The notes under the pieces were generated by a model. That model made no database searches and was not told where the DNA came from. It saw only the letters and a program-made list of their open reading frames with translations. Source: Aquicoccus porphyridii (GTDB taxonomy: Bacteria; Pseudomonadota; Alphaproteobacteria; Rhodobacterales; Rhodobacteraceae). Taken from it: DNA of 64,000 nt. Within the stretch, counting starts at the first letter, position 1. Each line of letters opens with the position of its first letter. Location: contig NZ_VINQ01000001.1 of NCBI RefSeq assembly GCF_008369105.1, positions 124,001 through 188,000 of the forward strand, given 5' to 3'. Below, piece after piece: positions 45,664-54,830 of this stretch. The position numbers and the translations under genes are program-made.

Positions 45664-46322
45664 GTTCCAATATCCTCCAGGTAGCGGCTGTCGCCCTGTG
45701 CCCAGGCCAGACGCAGGCGCAGCCCATCAGGCAGTTCCGTCTCGGCATGATCATCCGACAACGGCAGTCCGGTGAGCCATTCTGAAAACGTGGCGAAATC
45801 GTCAAACCACATCCGGCCAGGGCTGAATGATTGCACGACCATCGCCGCCATGGGTCGATGAAACCGCCGCGCCTCCACGATTGCCGCCGCTGTTCGGTGA
45901 AACAGTTGATAACGCAATCCTAGCGGTGGCATACTATGCCCAAACCACGCGCAGATGGTGCCGAGCCGCTCCAACTTGTTGGCGGACGGGGAAGGGCCGA
46001 GCCATTCCCCGATGGTGCGACCGAACGGTTCGTTTACCTTCGCTTCTATCGCGACGGCCTGATCGGTGCCATCCGCACGGGTCAGGGCAAACACATCGCA
46101 TTGGGACGGATACCCGATCCCGGGCATTCGCACCTTGTGCTCGACAATTGCGATTTGCAATTCGACGCTGTCACCCAGCGATGCAGCCACTTCCGGTGGA
46201 AAACTGGCTTCCCAGCTTCGGGCCGCGGCCATGGCTGAGAAGCCCGCCCGCCATTGTTTGAGGGGGTCGGCCAGAAGATCCCGCCAATCGGCGGGACCCT
46301 TTGTCTGGCGATAAACGGTCAA
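45660..46322 (-). CDS. PD-(D/E)XK-nuclease-like hypothetical protein (DUF6946-like)
   Basis: A 220-residue protein of unknown function that lies inside the choline transporter operon, between choX (6 bases) and choW (4-base overlap). The central part reads as a PD-(D/E)XK active-site core: Asp in QCDVFALTR, a short turn, then AIEAKVNEPFG (E-x-K). LRYQLFHRTAAAIVEARRF and MVVQSFSP follow. I recall similar proteins as DUF6946. The start codon is TTG with a nearby AGAGGA. It has no signal peptide or membrane helix, so it is not a transporter part. Nuclease activity is inference. Confidence 0.7.
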   Translation of the reverse strand: MTVYRQTKGPADWRDLLADPLKQWRAGFSAMAAARSWEASFPPEVAASLGDSVELQIAIVEHKVRMPGIGYPSQCDVFALTRADGTDQAVAIEAKVNEPFGRTIGEWLGPSPSANKLERLGTICAWFGHSMPPLGLRYQLFHRTAAAIVEARRFHRPMAAMVVQSFSPGRMWFDDFATFSEWLTGLPLSDDHAETELPDGLRLRLAWAQGDSRYLEDIGT

Positions 46323-46328
46323 ATCCTC

Positions 46329-47255
46329 TTACATCCCCAGCGCGGCGTTCACCGCTTCGACGGCATCACCACCGTCCTTCGTGGTCACACCGTCAAGCCA
46401 GGCTGCATAGGTGTCCGGGTTCGCCTTGAGCCAGCCCCGCGCCGCATCGTCGGGCGCTTCGCCATCGTTGAGGATCGCAGCCATGATCTCGTTCTCCATG
46501 GCCAGCGTGAAGCTCAGGTTTTCGAGCAGGGCCCCCACGTTGGGGCATTCACCGACATAACCCGAACGCGTGTTGGTATGCACCGTCGCGCCGCCAAGGT
46601 TGGGCCCGAACCAGTCATCACCGCCGGTGAGATACCCCATCTCGTAATTGGCGTTCATCGGGTGCGGCTCCCAGCCCAGGAAGACGATCGGCTCACCGCG
46701 CCGCGTGGCCCGGTCGACCTGCGCCAGCATGCCCTGTTCGCTGCTTTCCGTGACGCTGAACCCGTCGAGGCCAAAGGCATCGGCCTCGATCATGTCCATG
46801 ATCAGACGGTTGCCGTCATTGCCCGGCTCGATGCCGTAGATCTGTTCGCCCAGCGCATCGCGATGCTCCGCGATATCGGCGAAATCACCGATGCCCATTT
46901 CCATCGCCGGCTTGTTGACCGCCAGCGTGTATTTCGCACCGTCAAGGTTCATGCGCACCGTGTCGACCGTGCCCGCCTCGCGATAGGGGGCGATATCGGC
47001 CTCCATCGTGGGCATCCAGTTGCCAAGGAACACGTCGACATCGCCACTGGCCAGCGCGGTATAGGTCACCGGCACCGACAGAAGCTTGATATCGGTCTCG
47101 TATCCCAGCGCCTCGAGCACGACACTGGTGGCCGCGGTGGTGGCCGTGATGTCGGTCCAGCCCACATCCGAGAAGGTAACCGTGTTGCATTGCGCGGCGG
47201 CCACCGTGCCCGTGGCCATCAGGGCAAGGGCGGAAATCGTGGTCTTGAAGGTCAT
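46329..47255 (-). CDS. choX: Choline ABC transporter substrate-binding protein
   Basis: Periplasmic binding protein of 308 residues with a cleavable signal peptide (MTFKTTISALALMATGTVAAA). Members bind choline with an aromatic cage; W in DVGWTDI, FLGNWMPTM and FLGWEPHPM is in keeping with this. The start at 47255 follows AGGGAGAC. It is the first gene of the choX-(nuclease-like)-choW-choV unit, divergent from betI across an 82-base region holding a BetI-like site. Confidence 0.92.
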   Translation of the reverse strand: MTFKTTISALALMATGTVAAAQCNTVTFSDVGWTDITATTAATSVVLEALGYETDIKLLSVPVTYTALASGDVDVFLGNWMPTMEADIAPYREAGTVDTVRMNLDGAKYTLAVNKPAMEMGIGDFADIAEHRDALGEQIYGIEPGNDGNRLIMDMIEADAFGLDGFSVTESSEQGMLAQVDRATRRGEPIVFLGWEPHPMNANYEMGYLTGGDDWFGPNLGGATVHTNTRSGYVGECPNVGALLENLSFTLAMENEIMAAILNDGEAPDDAARGWLKANPDTYAAWLDGVTTKDGGDAVEAVNAALGM

Positions 47256-47275
47256 TTTCTGTCTCCCTAGTTTTT

Positions 47276-47301
47276 TCTTTGATTGACGAGTCAATAAAAA
47301 C
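47276..47301. promoter_or_regulatory. BetI-like operator
   Basis: ATTGAC-GA-GTCAAT (47282-47295) is a perfect 6+6 palindrome flanked by TTTG and AAAA, closely like the known BetI site pattern TTGA...TCAA with AT-rich edges. It lies between divergent choX and betI, 27 and 43 bases from the two starts, so BetI could repress both until choline is present. Confidence 0.7.
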
Positions 47302-47337
47302 CATTCTAGCTTTGCGGGCAAGCAATTTGAGGATAAC

Positions 47338-47922
47338 ATGCCCAAGCTCGGGATGGAGCCTATCCGACGCGAGGCTCTGGTGAAAGCAACGATTGCCGAG
47401 ATCGGCGAACACGGCACGCTGGGCGTGACCGTGAGCCAGATCGCGCGTCGTGCGGGCATGTCATCGGCGCTGGCGCATCACTATTTCGGTGGCAAGGAAC
47501 AGATTTTCGTCGCTGCGATGCGCTACACGATGGGGGTCTATGCCGCCGAGGTGCGCGGCGCGCTGGTGATGGCGACCGGCCCCGCCGAACGGGTCGAGGC
47601 GGTGGTGCGCGCCTCGTTCAGCCCGCGCAATTTCCGGGCCGACACGGTCGCGGCCTGGCTCAACTTCTATGTGCTTGCACAGGTGTCGGACGAGGCACGG
47701 CGCCTGCTCGACATCTATCACAGGCGCATCCGCTCCAACCTGTGCCATGCGCTGCGCGATCCGTTGGGCGCACGGGCCTGGCCGGTTGCCGAACGGGTGG
47801 CGGCCCTGATTGACGGCGTCTACCTGCGCCAATCGCTCGGTCATGGCACACCCGACGGCGATGCGGCCGTCGAACAAGTCATGGGCTACGCGCGGCTCGA
47901 ACTGGAAAGGGCACCGACATGA
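47338..47922 (+). CDS. betI: Choline-responsive repressor BetI
   Basis: TetR-family repressor of 194 residues. The helix-turn-helix is GVTVSQIARRAGMSSALAHH with FGGKEQIFVAAMRYTM after it, matching BetI. The C-terminal ligand domain includes AVVRASFSPRNFRADTVAAW. It overlaps betC by four bases. The neighbouring operator, the choline genes and the bet gene order make the identity firm. Confidence 0.93.
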   Translation: MPKLGMEPIRREALVKATIAEIGEHGTLGVTVSQIARRAGMSSALAHHYFGGKEQIFVAAMRYTMGVYAAEVRGALVMATGPAERVEAVVRASFSPRNFRADTVAAWLNFYVLAQVSDEARRLLDIYHRRIRSNLCHALRDPLGARAWPVAERVAALIDGVYLRQSLGHGTPDGDAAVEQVMGYARLELERAPT

Positions 47923-49430
47923 GCAAACCCAACATTCTCATCTTCATGGTCGATCAGTTGAACGGCACGCTGTTTCCCGACGGCCCCGAGGCTTGGCTGC
48001 ACACGCCCAACCTCGCCCGGCTGGCCGAACGCTCGACCCGCTTTGCCAACGCCTATTCCGCCTCGCCCCTCTGCGCGCCGGGGCGGGCGGCCTTCATGTC
48101 GGGCCAACTGCCTTCGCAGAACGGCGTCTACGACAACGCCGCCGAATTCGCCTCCTCGATCCCCACCTATGCCCACCACCTGCGCCGCGCGGGCTATCAG
48201 ACCTGCCTTTCGGGCAAGATGCATTTCGTCGGCCCGGATCAGCTTCACGGGTTTGAGCAGCGTTTGACCACCGATATCTACCCGCCCGATTTCGGCTGGA
48301 CGCCGGACTACCGCAAACCGGGCGAGCGGATCGACTGGTGGTATCACAACCTCGGGTCGGTCACCGGCGCGGGCGTGGCCGAGATCTCCAACCAGATGGA
48401 ATATGACGACGAGGTGGCGTTTCACGGCGTGCAGAAGATCTATGACCTCGCGCGCGGACACGATGCGCGGCCCTGGTGCCTCACGGTCAGTTTCACCCAC
48501 CCGCATGACCCTTACGTGGCGCGGCGCAAATACTGGGATCTTTACGAGGATTGTGACCACCTCGCACCCCGCGTCGGCCCGATCCCCTACGAGGATCAGG
48601 ACCCGCATTCGCAACGCATCTTCGACGCCAATGACTGGCGCAGCTTCGAGATCACCGACGACAACGTGGCCCGCTCGCGTCGCGCCTATTTCGCCAATAT
48701 TTCCTATCTCGACGACAAGATCGGCGAGGTGATGGCGGCGCTCGAGGCCACGCGGCAAGAGGCGATCATCGTTTTCGTCTCCGATCACGGCGACATGCTG
48801 GGCGAGCGCGGGTTGTGGTTCAAGATGTCCTTTTACGAAGGCTCGGCGCGGGTGCCGCTGATGATCTCGGCTCCCGAGACGATGAACCCGGGCTGCGTGG
48901 GCGAGCCGGTCTCGACCATCGACATCTGCCCGACGCTTTGCGAACTCGCCGGGGTGAGCATGGACGAGGTCATGCCCTGGACTACCGGCGAAAGCCTTGT
49001 CGCGCTGGGGCAGGGGCACATCCGCAACAGCCCGGTCGCGATGGAATACGCCGCCGAGGCGTCCTATTCGCCGATGATCGCCCTGCGCGCGGGGCGCTGG
49101 AAATACACCAATTGCGCGCTCGATCCCGAGCAATTGTTCGACGTGGAAAACGACCCCGACGAACTGACCAACCTCGCCGAAGACAAGGACTATGCCAAGG
49201 TGCTTGAGCTTTTCCGCGTCGAGGCGGCCGCGCGCTGGGATCTTGAACAATTCGACGCCGAGGTGCGCCAGTCCCAGGCCCGCCGCTGGGTGGTTTACGA
49301 GGCGCTGCGACAGGGCGGCTATTACCCCTGGGATTACCAGCCGCTGCAAAAGGCCTCCGAGCGCTACATGCGCAACCACATGGACCTCAACACGCTCGAA
49401 GAGAGCCAGCGTTTCCCGCGGGGCGAATGA
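47919..49430 (+). CDS. betC: Choline-sulfatase
   Basis: Hydrolyses choline-O-sulfate to choline and sulfate in the cytoplasm. The 503-residue protein carries the sulfatase signature C52-A-P-G-R, whose Cys is converted to formylglycine, plus metal ligands in MVDQ (D12) and SDHGDMLGE. The C-terminal choline-sulfatase domain (QARRWVVYEALRQGGYYPWD) is present, which distinguishes it from other sulfatases. ATGA coupling to betI places it in the bet operon. Confidence 0.94.
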   Translation: MSKPNILIFMVDQLNGTLFPDGPEAWLHTPNLARLAERSTRFANAYSASPLCAPGRAAFMSGQLPSQNGVYDNAAEFASSIPTYAHHLRRAGYQTCLSGKMHFVGPDQLHGFEQRLTTDIYPPDFGWTPDYRKPGERIDWWYHNLGSVTGAGVAEISNQMEYDDEVAFHGVQKIYDLARGHDARPWCLTVSFTHPHDPYVARRKYWDLYEDCDHLAPRVGPIPYEDQDPHSQRIFDANDWRSFEITDDNVARSRRAYFANISYLDDKIGEVMAALEATRQEAIIVFVSDHGDMLGERGLWFKMSFYEGSARVPLMISAPETMNPGCVGEPVSTIDICPTLCELAGVSMDEVMPWTTGESLVALGQGHIRNSPVAMEYAAEASYSPMIALRAGRWKYTNCALDPEQLFDVENDPDELTNLAEDKDYAKVLELFRVEAAARWDLEQFDAEVRQSQARRWVVYEALRQGGYYPWDYQPLQKASERYMRNHMDLNTLEESQRFPRGE

Positions 49431-49467
49431 TCGTGGCGGTTCTGTCTGGGAAAATCCGGGGGGCGCG

Positions 49468-50109
49468 ATGCTGACGGTCTATGGTCGCGCCACCTCGTCC
49501 AACGTGCAGGCGCTGCTCTGGGGGATGGAGGAGCTGGGCCTTGCCTATGAACGGCTGGATTACGGCGAGGTCCATGGCGGGCTCGATACGCCGGAATTCC
49601 GGGCGATGAACCCGCATGGCAGGATTCCGGTGCTGAAACTCGGCGAGACCGCCCTGTTCGAGACGGCGGCGATTCTGCGCTACCTGGCGGGGGAGCATGG
49701 CGACGATGCCTTCTGGCCGCGCGATCCGTTGCGCCGCGCACAGGTCGACATGTGGGCGGAATGGGCCAAGCATGACGTGGCGCGGAACTTTACCGGCCCG
49801 GTCTTCTGGCGCCACACCCGCACCACCCCCGCGCGCCGCGACACCGCAACGATACGCACCAATCTCGACCGGTTCGAGGCCGAGCTGGCCAAGGCCGTGC
49901 CACGCCTTCTCGCGCATGACTATCTTTGCGGCGATGACTTCACGTTGGCCGATATCCAGTTCGGCCATGTGCTTTTTCGCTATTTCGACACCGACCTCGA
50001 CCGGCGCGAGATGCCGGCGCTGGCCGCCTATTACGCGCGGCTTTGCGACCGGCCTGCCTATGCCAGGACGGTGATGGTGTCCTATGACAGTTTGAGGAAC
50101 ACGTTCTGA
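49468..50109 (+). CDS. Glutathione S-transferase family protein
   Basis: GST-fold protein of 213 residues. The N-terminal thioredoxin-like domain has the cis-Pro motif in [10 protein letters not shown] and the glutathione-contact pair in [12 protein letters not shown]. The helical C-terminal domain includes [15 protein letters not shown] (N-capping box). The first residues [14 protein letters not shown] suggest a Ser-type active site, S10 or S11. It lies between betC (37 bases) and betA (one-base overlap), so it is cotranscribed with choline catabolism; its role there is unknown. Confidence 0.88.
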   Translation: MLTVYGRATSSNVQALLWGMEELGLAYERLDYGEVHGGLDTPEFRAMNPHGRIPVLKLGETALFETAAILRYLAGEHGDDAFWPRDPLRRAQVDMWAEWAKHDVARNFTGPVFWRHTRTTPARRDTATIRTNLDRFEAELAKAVPRLLAHDYLCGDDFTLADIQFGHVLFRYFDTDLDRREMPALAAYYARLCDRPAYARTVMVSYDSLRNTF

Positions 50110-51767
50110 TGCAAGCCGATTACGTCATCATCGGCGCGGGCAGCGCGGGCTGCGCCATGGCCTACCGTCTGACCGAGGCCGGGCACAGCGTCATCGTCAT
50201 CGAACATGGCGGTACCGATATCGGGCCGTTCATCCAGATGCCTGCCGCGCTCTCTTACCCGATGAACATGTCGCGCTATGACTGGGGCTACATGACCGAA
50301 CCCGAACCCGGCCTTGGCGGGCGTCGCCTTGTCGCGCCGCGCGGCAAGGTGATCGGCGGATCGAGCTCGATCAACGGCATGGTCTATGTGCGCGGCCATG
50401 CGCGCGATTTCGACCATTGGGCCGAAACCGGCGCGCGTGGCTGGGGCTTTGCCGACGTGCTGCCCTATTACAAGCGGATGGAGAACTGGCACGAGGGCGG
50501 CCATGGCGGCGACCCGGCCTGGCGCGGCCATGACGGCCCGCTCCACATCACCCGTGGCCCGCGCCGCAACCCGCTCTACCATGCCTTCGTCGAGGCCGGG
50601 CGCGAGGCCGGTTATCAACTGACCGAGGATTACAACGGCGAAAAGCAGGAGGGCTTCGGCCCGTTCGAACAGACCGTCTGGAAAGGTCGGCGCTGGTCGG
50701 CGGCCAATGCCTATCTCAAACCGGCGCTCAAGACCGGGCTTTGCACCGTTATGCGTGGCCTTGCCTCGCGCATCGTGTTCGAGGATCGTCGCGCCACCGG
50801 GGTCGAGATCGCCCGCCGGGGCGGAACCGAAATCATCGAGGCCCGCGCCGAGGTGATCGTCGCGGCCTCGGCCTTCAACTCGCCCAAGCTCCTGATGCTG
50901 TCTGGCATTGGCCCCGCCGCGCATCTGGCGGAACACGGGATCACTGCCCTCGCCGACCGCCCCGGCGTGGGGCAGAACCTTCAGGATCACCTCGAGGTCT
51001 ATTTCCAGATCGCGGCGTCGCAACCGATCACGCTCTACAAGCACTGGAACATCTTCTCCAAGGCCCTGATCGGCGCGCAATGGCTCTTCACCAAGACCGG
51101 GCTGGGGGCCACCAACAATTTCGAATCCTGCGCCTTCATCCGCTCGGCGGCGGGGGTGGAATATCCCGATATCCAGTATCATTTCCTGCCCTTCGCCGTG
51201 CGCTACGATGGCCGCGCCGCCTCCGAAGGCCATGGCTTCCAGGCCCATACCGGCCCGATGCGCAGCCCTTCGCGCGGGCAGATCACCCTGCGCTCGTCCG
51301 ACCCGGCCGAGGCGCCGCGCATCTTCTTCAACTACATGAGCACCGATGCCGACTGGCGCGATTTCCGCCGCTGCATCCGCCTCACCCGCGAGATATTCCA
51401 GCAACCGGCCTTCGCCCCCTACCGCCGCCACGAGATCCAGCCCGGCGAGGCGGTCGAGAGCGACGACGAGATCGACGCCTTCATCCGCGAACATGCCGAG
51501 AGCGCCTATCACCCCTGCGGCACCTGCAAGATGGGGGCCGTCGATGATCCCACGGCCGTGGTCGACCCGGAATGCCGCGTGATCGGCGTCGACGGCCTGC
51601 GCGTCGCCGACAGCTCGATCTTCCCGCGCATCACCAATGGCAACCTCAACGGCCCGTCGATCATGGTGGGCGAAAAGGCTGCCGACCACATCCTCGGGCG
51701 CGGCCCGCTGCCCGCGGCCAACGATCGGCCCTGGATTCACCCCGACTGGAAGACCGCGCAACGCTGA
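50109..51767 (+). CDS. betA: Choline dehydrogenase
   Basis: FAD-dependent GMC oxidoreductase of 552 residues oxidising choline to betaine aldehyde and glycine betaine at the membrane. The dinucleotide motif [15 protein letters not shown] is at the N-terminus, the GMC signature [18 protein letters not shown] near residue 80, and the catalytic His in [12 protein letters not shown] near residue 465. The start overlaps the GST stop by one base. betB is not next to it and lies outside the window or is missing. Confidence 0.93.
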   Translation: MQADYVIIGAGSAGCAMAYRLTEAGHSVIVIEHGGTDIGPFIQMPAALSYPMNMSRYDWGYMTEPEPGLGGRRLVAPRGKVIGGSSSINGMVYVRGHARDFDHWAETGARGWGFADVLPYYKRMENWHEGGHGGDPAWRGHDGPLHITRGPRRNPLYHAFVEAGREAGYQLTEDYNGEKQEGFGPFEQTVWKGRRWSAANAYLKPALKTGLCTVMRGLASRIVFEDRRATGVEIARRGGTEIIEARAEVIVAASAFNSPKLLMLSGIGPAAHLAEHGITALADRPGVGQNLQDHLEVYFQIAASQPITLYKHWNIFSKALIGAQWLFTKTGLGATNNFESCAFIRSAAGVEYPDIQYHFLPFAVRYDGRAASEGHGFQAHTGPMRSPSRGQITLRSSDPAEAPRIFFNYMSTDADWRDFRRCIRLTREIFQQPAFAPYRRHEIQPGEAVESDDEIDAFIREHAESAYHPCGTCKMGAVDDPTAVVDPECRVIGVDGLRVADSSIFPRITNGNLNGPSIMVGEKAADHILGRGPLPAANDRPWIHPDWKTAQR

Positions 51768-51874
51768 CCTTGCGCGGTCCCGACATGCCGCCCCGGTCCC
51801 GTCCTGTCGACGCTACGGAACAATTGCCGATTGCGCCTGATGTCCCCTAGGATTCCCGCAGGAGGAGGCCCGCC

Positions 51875-52882
51875 ATGCGATTTCCCAAGGACCTGAACGA
51901 CTGGCACGCGCAGATCGACGAGCCGATCATCGACCCCGCGCGTGAAATCACCGACCCGCATCACCACCTCTGGCCCGAGCGGCTGGGAAGCTCCTACGAA
52001 CTCGCTGACCTCTGGGCCGACACCCAGTCGGGCCATAATGTCACCCGGACGGTCTTCATCGAATGCGGCGCGGGCTATACCCGGGGCGATCCCGATCCCA
52101 TGGCCCCCATCGCCGAAAGCCATTACGTGCAGGCCATCGCCGACACGGCCGCCAAGACCCCGCACAAGGCACAGATCGCCGCGATCGTCGCCCATGCCGA
52201 CCTGCGACTGTCCCCCGACACGCTCAACACCGTGCTTGACGCGCACCAATCGGCCAGCCCGCTCTTTCGCGGCATCCGCCATGCCGGCGCCTGGGACGAG
52301 GAGCGCGAGAAGTTCATGTTCCAGGGCCAGCCGGTGCCGCATCTCTATCTCGATCCCGATTTCCAGCGTGGCGTCGCAACCCTGGGCGAACGCGGGCTCA
52401 CCTATGACACATGGCATTTCCATCCGCAGAACGCCGAGTTCCTCGCCCTTGTACGCGCCTGCCCGGATACCACGATCATCCTCAACCATTTCGGCACGCC
52501 CCTCGGCACGCATCGTTTCGCCGGTCAGCGCGAGGCGCGCTTTGCCGAGTGGCAGCGCGAGATGGCGCAGATCGCCGAATGCCCCAACGTGGTGGCGAAA
52601 CTCGGTGGCCTCGCCATGCCGGTCAACGGCTTTGGCTGGGACGGGCGCGCGCTGCCTCCCACCTCGGACGAGATCGTGACGGCACAGGCGCATTACTACC
52701 ACCACATGATCGACTGTTTCGGCCCCGAGCGCTGCATGTTCGAAAGCAATTTCCCGGTCGACAAGCTCTCGGTGGGATACGTGACCTACTGGAACGCGAT
52801 GAAGAAGCTCGCCGCGCGCTATGACAGCGCCACACAGGACGCGCTTTTCAAATCCACCGCCGACCGAATCTATGCGCTGTGA
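51875..52882 (+). CDS. Amidohydrolase family protein
   Basis: TIM-barrel metal-dependent hydrolase of 335 residues (amidohydrolase-2 type). Metal-ligand pattern ITDPHHHLWPE is near residue 28; the conserved TIILNHFGTPLGTH holds a second His, and FGPERCMFESNFPVD holds the late acidic residue. Members hydrolyse lactones or decarboxylate aromatic acids. GGAGGAGG precedes the ATG at good spacing. It follows betA by about 107 bases, but no link to choline is evident. Confidence 0.85.
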   Translation: MRFPKDLNDWHAQIDEPIIDPAREITDPHHHLWPERLGSSYELADLWADTQSGHNVTRTVFIECGAGYTRGDPDPMAPIAESHYVQAIADTAAKTPHKAQIAAIVAHADLRLSPDTLNTVLDAHQSASPLFRGIRHAGAWDEEREKFMFQGQPVPHLYLDPDFQRGVATLGERGLTYDTWHFHPQNAEFLALVRACPDTTIILNHFGTPLGTHRFAGQREARFAEWQREMAQIAECPNVVAKLGGLAMPVNGFGWDGRALPPTSDEIVTAQAHYYHHMIDCFGPERCMFESNFPVDKLSVGYVTYWNAMKKLAARYDSATQDALFKSTADRIYAL

Positions 52883-52996
52883 CCGGCCTGGCGGCGGGAG
52901 TGAAAAACCGCCGGCCTTGATCCGTGTCAAAGTCTGGCGTCCCGGCACCGTCCTAGGATGCCCGGACCAAAGCATGGCACAACAGGAGAAACGCGC

Positions 52997-53236
52997 ATGT
53001 CCAACACCCCGCACGAGCTGCACGAGGAATTTCCCGAACACGCCGAGGCAATGACCCGGCTGAAAACCTCCGATATGCATTTTGCCCGGCTCGCCGAGGA
53101 ATATCACGAGATCAACCGCGCCGTGCATCGCGCCGAAACCAATGTCGAACCGATGGATGACCGGGCCGAAACCGCGCTGCGCAAGCACCGCGCCCATCTC
53201 AAGGACGAGATCTACGGCTTTCTCACCAAGGGTTGA
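52997..53236 (+). CDS. DUF465 (YdcH-like) protein
   Basis: Small protein of 79 residues that is mostly coiled-coil, with the family pattern LHEEFPEHAEAMTRLK then FARLAEEYHEINRAVHR and a final LRKHRAHLKDEIYGFL. Function is unknown. An ACAGGAGAAA site precedes the start. It is convergent with the pccR gene over only 15 bases. Confidence 0.87.
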   Translation: MSNTPHELHEEFPEHAEAMTRLKTSDMHFARLAEEYHEINRAVHRAETNVEPMDDRAETALRKHRAHLKDEIYGFLTKG

Positions 53237-53251
53237 TCGCGCGGCGCGGGC

Positions 53252-54649
53252 TTAGCCGACCTCGTAGGGTAGAACCCCGCGCCGATCCGCGTCGATCGTC
53301 AACCGCCGTTCCAGCGGCGGCACCGCGCGCTGATGGCATTTCACCCGCTCGCAGATGCGACAGGAAATGCCGATCGGCTCGAAATTCTGCTTGTCCCCCA
53401 CGTCGAGCCCGTCGCCATAGACAAGGTTCCCGGCATGCGCCACCTCGCAGCCGAGCGCGATGGCAAAGCGCCGCACCGGCGCGCCGAAATGGCCGCCCGG
53501 CTTGCTCACGTCCCGCGCGATGGAAAGATAGCGCACCCCGTCCGGCGTCTCGGCCAGTTGCCGCAGGAACCGCCCCGGCGTCTCGAACGCCCGATGCACG
53601 TTCCACAACGGGCAGGCCCCGCCGAACCGCGCGAATTGCAGCCGCGTGGCGCTGTGGCGCTTGGTGATCGTGCCCGCCTGGTCGACCCGCACGAAAAAGA
53701 ACGGAATGCCCTTGGCCCCGGGCCGTTGCAGCGTGGAAAGCCGGTGCGCCACCTGCTCGATCGAGGCACCGAAAAGCTGGGCCAACCGCTCAAGGTCGTG
53801 CCGCGTCTCGCGCGCCGCCGCAAGGAACGCGCCATACGGCATCAATGCCGCCCCCGCGAAATAGTTGGCCAGCCCGATCTTGGCGATGGCGCGCGCCTCG
53901 TGCGACTGGAACCGCGCCAGGTCGAGCATCGCTTCGAGCAGTTGATCCTGCCGCAGCAGCGCCATTTGCAACAGGAGTTGAAAGGTCCGCGTCTCGGGGG
54001 CCACCCGCGCCGACAGCGTGAGAACCCGCGCCTCGCTGTCGAACCGGCGTAGGGTCTCGGTATCGTCCTCCTGCACGGTGATCCCCTCGGCGCGCAGCGC
54101 CTGCACCGCGTGGGCGGCGATGCCCCCGGGGCCCGCACCTTGCGCGAAATGTTCGGCGGCGCGATCCACCGCGTCGATGTAATTGTCGCAATAGTGAAAG
54201 AAATCGCGCACCTCGTCCCATGGGCTGGCCTGCATCCGCGCATCCTCGCGCCCCAGCGCCTCGTCAAGGCTGGCCAGACGCTCATGGGTCTGGCGATAGG
54301 CCCGGTGCAGTTTCAGGAACGCCCGCGCCAGCCCCGGCGCGTTCGAGGCGGTCAATCGCAGATCGGCGAGCGGCGGCGGATCATCGGCAAAGACCGGGTC
54401 GGCCATCGCCTCGCGCATGTCCGAAACCAGCCGCTCGCTGTCGCCGCTGGCCAACTCGGTCACGTCGAACCCGAATTCCTGCGCCAGTGCCAGCACCACC
54501 GTGGTGCTGACCGGGCGCTTGTTGTTTTCCATCTGGTTGAGATAGGGCAGGGACACGCCCAGCTTGGCGGCGAAATCCTTCTGGGTGAGTCCAAGGCGGC
54601 GGCGGGTCTCGCGCAGCTTGGCACCGGCATAGATTCGGGGATTGGCCAT
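53252..54649 (-). CDS. pccR: Short-chain fatty acyl-CoA regulator PccR (ScfR family)
   Basis: XRE-type regulator of 465 residues. The N-terminal helix-turn-helix is at 8-62 (LRETRRRLGLTQKDFAAKLG). The middle holds an IrrE/DUF955-like domain, and the C-terminus has the ScfR Cys-rich motif GISCRICERVKCHQRAVPPL. Family members sense acyl-CoAs: PccR in Rhodobacter sphaeroides controls propionyl-CoA genes, RamB and PrpR are relatives. The flanking pccB-pccA-mutase cluster supports PccR. Four TTGCAAA elements in its own promoter suggest autoregulation. The start at 54649 agrees with the family. Confidence 0.88.
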   Translation of the reverse strand: MANPRIYAGAKLRETRRRLGLTQKDFAAKLGVSLPYLNQMENNKRPVSTTVVLALAQEFGFDVTELASGDSERLVSDMREAMADPVFADDPPPLADLRLTASNAPGLARAFLKLHRAYRQTHERLASLDEALGREDARMQASPWDEVRDFFHYCDNYIDAVDRAAEHFAQGAGPGGIAAHAVQALRAEGITVQEDDTETLRRFDSEARVLTLSARVAPETRTFQLLLQMALLRQDQLLEAMLDLARFQSHEARAIAKIGLANYFAGAALMPYGAFLAAARETRHDLERLAQLFGASIEQVAHRLSTLQRPGAKGIPFFFVRVDQAGTITKRHSATRLQFARFGGACPLWNVHRAFETPGRFLRQLAETPDGVRYLSIARDVSKPGGHFGAPVRRFAIALGCEVAHAGNLVYGDGLDVGDKQNFEPIGISCRICERVKCHQRAVPPLERRLTIDADRRGVLPYEVG

Positions 54650-54667
54650 CGGGCACCTTTCGCGGGC

Positions 54668-54712
54668 TTGCAAATCTGCAAACATGCTATTGCAAACTGT
54701 GCGGCTTGCAAA
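54668..54712 (-). promoter_or_regulatory. TTGCAAA repeat cluster upstream of pccR
   Basis: Four copies of (T)TGCAAA lie at 54668-54674, 54677-54682, 54690-54696 and 54706-54712, 19-63 bases upstream of the pccR start. The known PccR motif in R. sphaeroides is described as two TTTGCAAA 8-mers, so this is a likely autoregulatory site. Confidence 0.65.
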
Positions 54713-54830
54713 GTCACCGCGCGCCCTGTTCACGATTGGCCGTTCGGCCAAGGCCGCGTCACCCGGCAGCCGGGTGGCAGCCGGGAAACAGCCGGATGTC
54801 ACCCCCCGGATTCGGGGTGTCTGCGAAAGG

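Noticed and set aside
47886-49379. 497-codon minus-strand frame opposite betC
   Set aside because: betC has the sulfatase signature and the bet context; this frame has no motif.
53252-54649. XRE protein as a toxin-antitoxin element
   Set aside because: Length, IrrE-like middle and Cys-rich C-terminus fit the ScfR/PccR family, and the neighbourhood is propionyl-CoA metabolism.
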